This document shows positions 5,939 to 7,757 of a stretch of 7,757 nucleotides of DNA, piece after piece. Source of the DNA: Bacilli bacterium (GTDB lineage Bacteria; Bacillota_I; Bacilli_A; RFN20; CAG-826); assembly GCA_017618495.1 (NCBI GenBank), contig JAFZUD010000013.1:1-7757 (forward strand). Reading direction: 5' to 3'. Numbering within the stretch: position 1 is the stretch's first letter; every line of letters begins with the position of its first letter. Under the pieces are notes generated by a model, which ran no database searches, was not told the DNA's origin, and saw only the letters and a program-made list of their open reading frames with translations. Position numbers and translations under genes: made by a program.

Positions 5939-6799
5939 ATGCCTGGCTCATTAAGCAAAACCAAACATAGGATCTTAGCCATCCAAGGGACGGAGAAGAC
6001 CACCAAGGCGATGGAGCTCATCGCCACGGTCAAAACCAAACGTCTCAAGGACGCCTTCGAGAAGAGCAACTTCTACATCGAAGAATACCAGAACCTCATG
6101 GCGATGCTTTTTGCGCACGACAAAGAGACGATGTCTCACTATGGCTGCCTCAACAAAGGCGACCTCCCAACCCTCTATATCGTCATCTCCTCGAATATGG
6201 GTCTTTGCGGTGCCTATAACAGCAACCTCTTCAAGTACGCTGACGCGATGATTAAGCCTACGGACTACATCGTTCCGATTGGTTCCAAAGCCATCCATCA
6301 CTACGAGAGAAATGAAAAATACCTCAATATTGTCAGGGATTTCATGGAAGCGGACCTCGATTTGGATATGGAGAAGCTCCGTTCCTTCTGTCTCAAACTC
6401 AAGGATGAATTCAATAGCAGGAAGTACAAAAACATCTGCATCATCTTCACCCATTACATCAACTCGATAACCTTCACCCCATTGACCTTCCAGTTCCTTC
6501 CGGTCCAAATCACCCCGAAGAAGTGGAAGAACGAATCCTTCTGCCCTCCGATCTTCGACGAGGAGCCAAGGACCCTTATCCATTCGCTGATGCCTGATTA
6601 CCTCACAAGCGTGCTCTACGGACGCCTGCTCGAGAGCGAACTCAGTGAACAAGCCTCAAGAAGAACGGCGATGGATAACGCTAACGACAACGCGGATGAG
6701 TTACTTGAGAAACTCAACATCGAATACAACAAAGCCAGACAAAACGCCATCACTCAGGAAATTACCGAAGTGGTGGGTGGGGCAAATGCCCACGAATAA
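5939..6799 (+). CDS. atpG: ATP synthase F1 subunit gamma
   Basis: This 286-residue subunit is the central shaft that turns inside the alpha3beta3 head and couples it to the c-ring. Both family ends are present. The N-terminal helix has KHRILAIQGTEKTTKAMELIA (residues 9-29), and the C-terminal helix has SRRTAMDNANDNADELLEKL followed by KARQNAITQEITEVVGGANA. GLCGAYNSNL (88-97) is the conserved central motif. The start is firm because the N-terminal helix begins at residue 6. The start is only two bases after the atpA stop. The best ribosome site, GGGAGA at 5921-5926 inside atpA, is 12 bases away, which is long, so translation probably relies on coupling to atpA. This would suit a subunit needed at one copy per complex against three alpha. 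Confidence 0.96.
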   Translation: MPGSLSKTKHRILAIQGTEKTTKAMELIATVKTKRLKDAFEKSNFYIEEYQNLMAMLFAHDKETMSHYGCLNKGDLPTLYIVISSNMGLCGAYNSNLFKYADAMIKPTDYIVPIGSKAIHHYERNEKYLNIVRDFMEADLDLDMEKLRSFCLKLKDEFNSRKYKNICIIFTHYINSITFTPLTFQFLPVQITPKKWKNESFCPPIFDEEPRTLIHSLMPDYLTSVLYGRLLESELSEQASRRTAMDNANDNADELLEKLNIEYNKARQNAITQEITEVVGGANAHE

Positions 6800-6817
6800 C
6801 AAGGAGGAGAAGCCAGC

Positions 6818-7757
6818 ATGAAAGAAAAAGAACTAATCGGCAAAGTCGTCCAAGCTGTCGGACCGGTCATTGACGTCCGTTTCCCAGACAAGCACCTTCC
6901 TGCCCTTTTGACGGCTCTCAAAATCACTCTCAAAGATGGCAAGACGCTCACCTGTGAGGTCATGCAGCACATCGGCGATGACACCGTAAGAAGCGTCGCC
7001 ATGGGTGCGACCGAAGGCGTCGAGCGTGGCATGGAAGCCATCGATACCGAAGCGCCTATCAGCGTCCCAGTCGGACCATGCACCTTAGGCCGCATGTTCA
7101 ACGTCCTTGGTGAGCCAATCGACGATCTCGGCGGAGACTTCTCTAAAGAGGAACACGATCCAATCCATCGTCCAGCCCCATCCTTCTCCGAGCAAAAGGT
7201 CTCTAACGACATCCTTGAGACCGGCATCAAAGTCATTGACCTCCTTTGTCCATACGCTAAAGGCGGAAAGATCGGTCTTTTCGGTGGTGCGGGCGTTGGC
7301 AAAACCGTCCTCATCCAAGAACTTATCAGCAACATCGCGAGCGAGCATAACGGCATCTCCGTCTTCGGAGGCGTCGGCGAAAGAAGCCGCGAAGGCAATG
7401 ACTTATATTTCGAAATGAAGGAGAGCGGAGTCCTTAAGAACACCGCCCTTTGCTTCGGTCAGATGAACGAACCTCCGGGAGCCAGAATGCGTGTTGGCCT
7501 CAGCGCCCTCACGATGGCTGAGTACTTCCGCGACAAAGAACACAAAGATGTTCTTCTCTTCATCGACAACATCTTCCGTTTCACCCAAGCCGGCTCCGAG
7601 GTCAGCGCCCTTCTTGGACGTATGCCAAGCGCCGTCGGATATCAGCCAACCTTAGCCACTGAGATGGGTCAGCTCCAAGAGAGAATCACCTCCACGAACG
7701 CTGGATCCATTACCTCTGTCCAGGCTGTCTACGTCCCTGCTGACGACCTTACCGACC
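6818..7757 (+). CDS. atpD: ATP synthase F1 subunit beta (3' end cut off by window)
   Basis: The reading frame is open from the ATG to the window end and gives 313 residues, about two thirds of the usual length. This is the catalytic subunit. The barrel domain starts with GKVVQAVGPVIDVRF (residues 8-22). The P-loop GGAGVGKT is at 156-163, with Lys162 and Thr163 binding phosphate and Mg2+. GERSREGND (187-195) holds the catalytic Glu188 and the following Arg190 region. The Walker B strand VLLFIDNIFRF is at 245-255 with Asp250. The signature arginine, ALLGRMPSAVGYQP, follows at about 264-277. All catalytic residues visible in this part are intact. AAGGAGG at 6801-6807 lies ten bases before the ATG, in the 18-base gap after atpG. 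The C-terminal helical domain and the expected atpC gene are outside the window. Confidence 0.97.
   Translation, partial: MKEKELIGKVVQAVGPVIDVRFPDKHLPALLTALKITLKDGKTLTCEVMQHIGDDTVRSVAMGATEGVERGMEAIDTEAPISVPVGPCTLGRMFNVLGEPIDDLGGDFSKEEHDPIHRPAPSFSEQKVSNDILETGIKVIDLLCPYAKGGKIGLFGGAGVGKTVLIQELISNIASEHNGISVFGGVGERSREGNDLYFEMKESGVLKNTALCFGQMNEPPGARMRVGLSALTMAEYFRDKEHKDVLLFIDNIFRFTQAGSEVSALLGRMPSAVGYQPTLATEMGQLQERITSTNAGSITSVQAVYVPADDLTD

Noticed and set aside
5975..6652. Long open frame of 225 codons on the - strand
   Set aside because: It lies entirely within atpG, which is unambiguous, and its protein shows no recognisable motif; it is a shadow caused by the C-ending codon bias.
6754..7443. Open frame of 229 codons on the - strand
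   Set aside because: It covers the end of atpG and the start of atpD antisense; the protein is Ser/Pro/Arg-rich low-complexity sequence typical of a shadow frame.

Overview
The window is a bacterial chromosome segment with every supported gene on the + strand. It is dominated by an F-type ATP synthase operon in the classical order: an atpI-like gene, then atpB, atpE, atpF, atpH, atpA, atpG and a truncated atpD. Upstream lie the 3' end of a helicase-nuclease gene that resembles addA and a 380-residue DUF5677-like protein of unknown function. The AddA-like gene, the strong AAGGAGG ribosome binding sites and the operon order suggest a Bacillota (Firmicutes)-type bacterium, possibly an uncultured anaerobic member of the Bacilli/Erysipelotrichia side. 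That placement is inference. TGA ends the atpI-like gene and atpH at the expected family lengths, so the standard bacterial code applies rather than the Mycoplasma code in which TGA is tryptophan.

Layout: 1-408 is the C-terminal PD-(D/E)XK nuclease domain of the AddA-like protein. 413-1555 is the DUF5677-like gene, only 4 bases downstream and probably cotranscribed with it. 1556-1608 is a strong intrinsic terminator. 1615-1668 holds the likely atp promoter, with a near-perfect 15-base palindrome in its spacer. 1669-7757 is the atp operon, with gaps of 34 bases or less and one 4-base overlap. The window ends about two thirds of the way through atpD; atpC is expected just beyond but is not visible. 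No stretch longer than about 115 bases lacks a gene.

How the genes work together: subunits a, b and c form the membrane Fo motor, delta joins b to the head, and alpha, beta and gamma form the F1 part that makes or splits ATP. The AtpI-like protein probably helps assemble the c-ring.

The most informative observation is in the c subunit. It carries the Na+-binding pattern Glu-Ser-Thr-x-x-Tyr in helix 2 and a second glutamate in helix 1 where Ilyobacter tartaricus has Gln32. This is the two-carboxylate type of Na+ rotor described for Fusobacterium nucleatum. The enzyme is therefore probably Na+-coupled. Subunit a also looks divergent: it lacks the glutamate and histidine that E. coli has near the essential arginine, and it has an insertion of about 30 residues between its last two long helices. 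I found no mobile element, CRISPR array, RNA gene or defence island.
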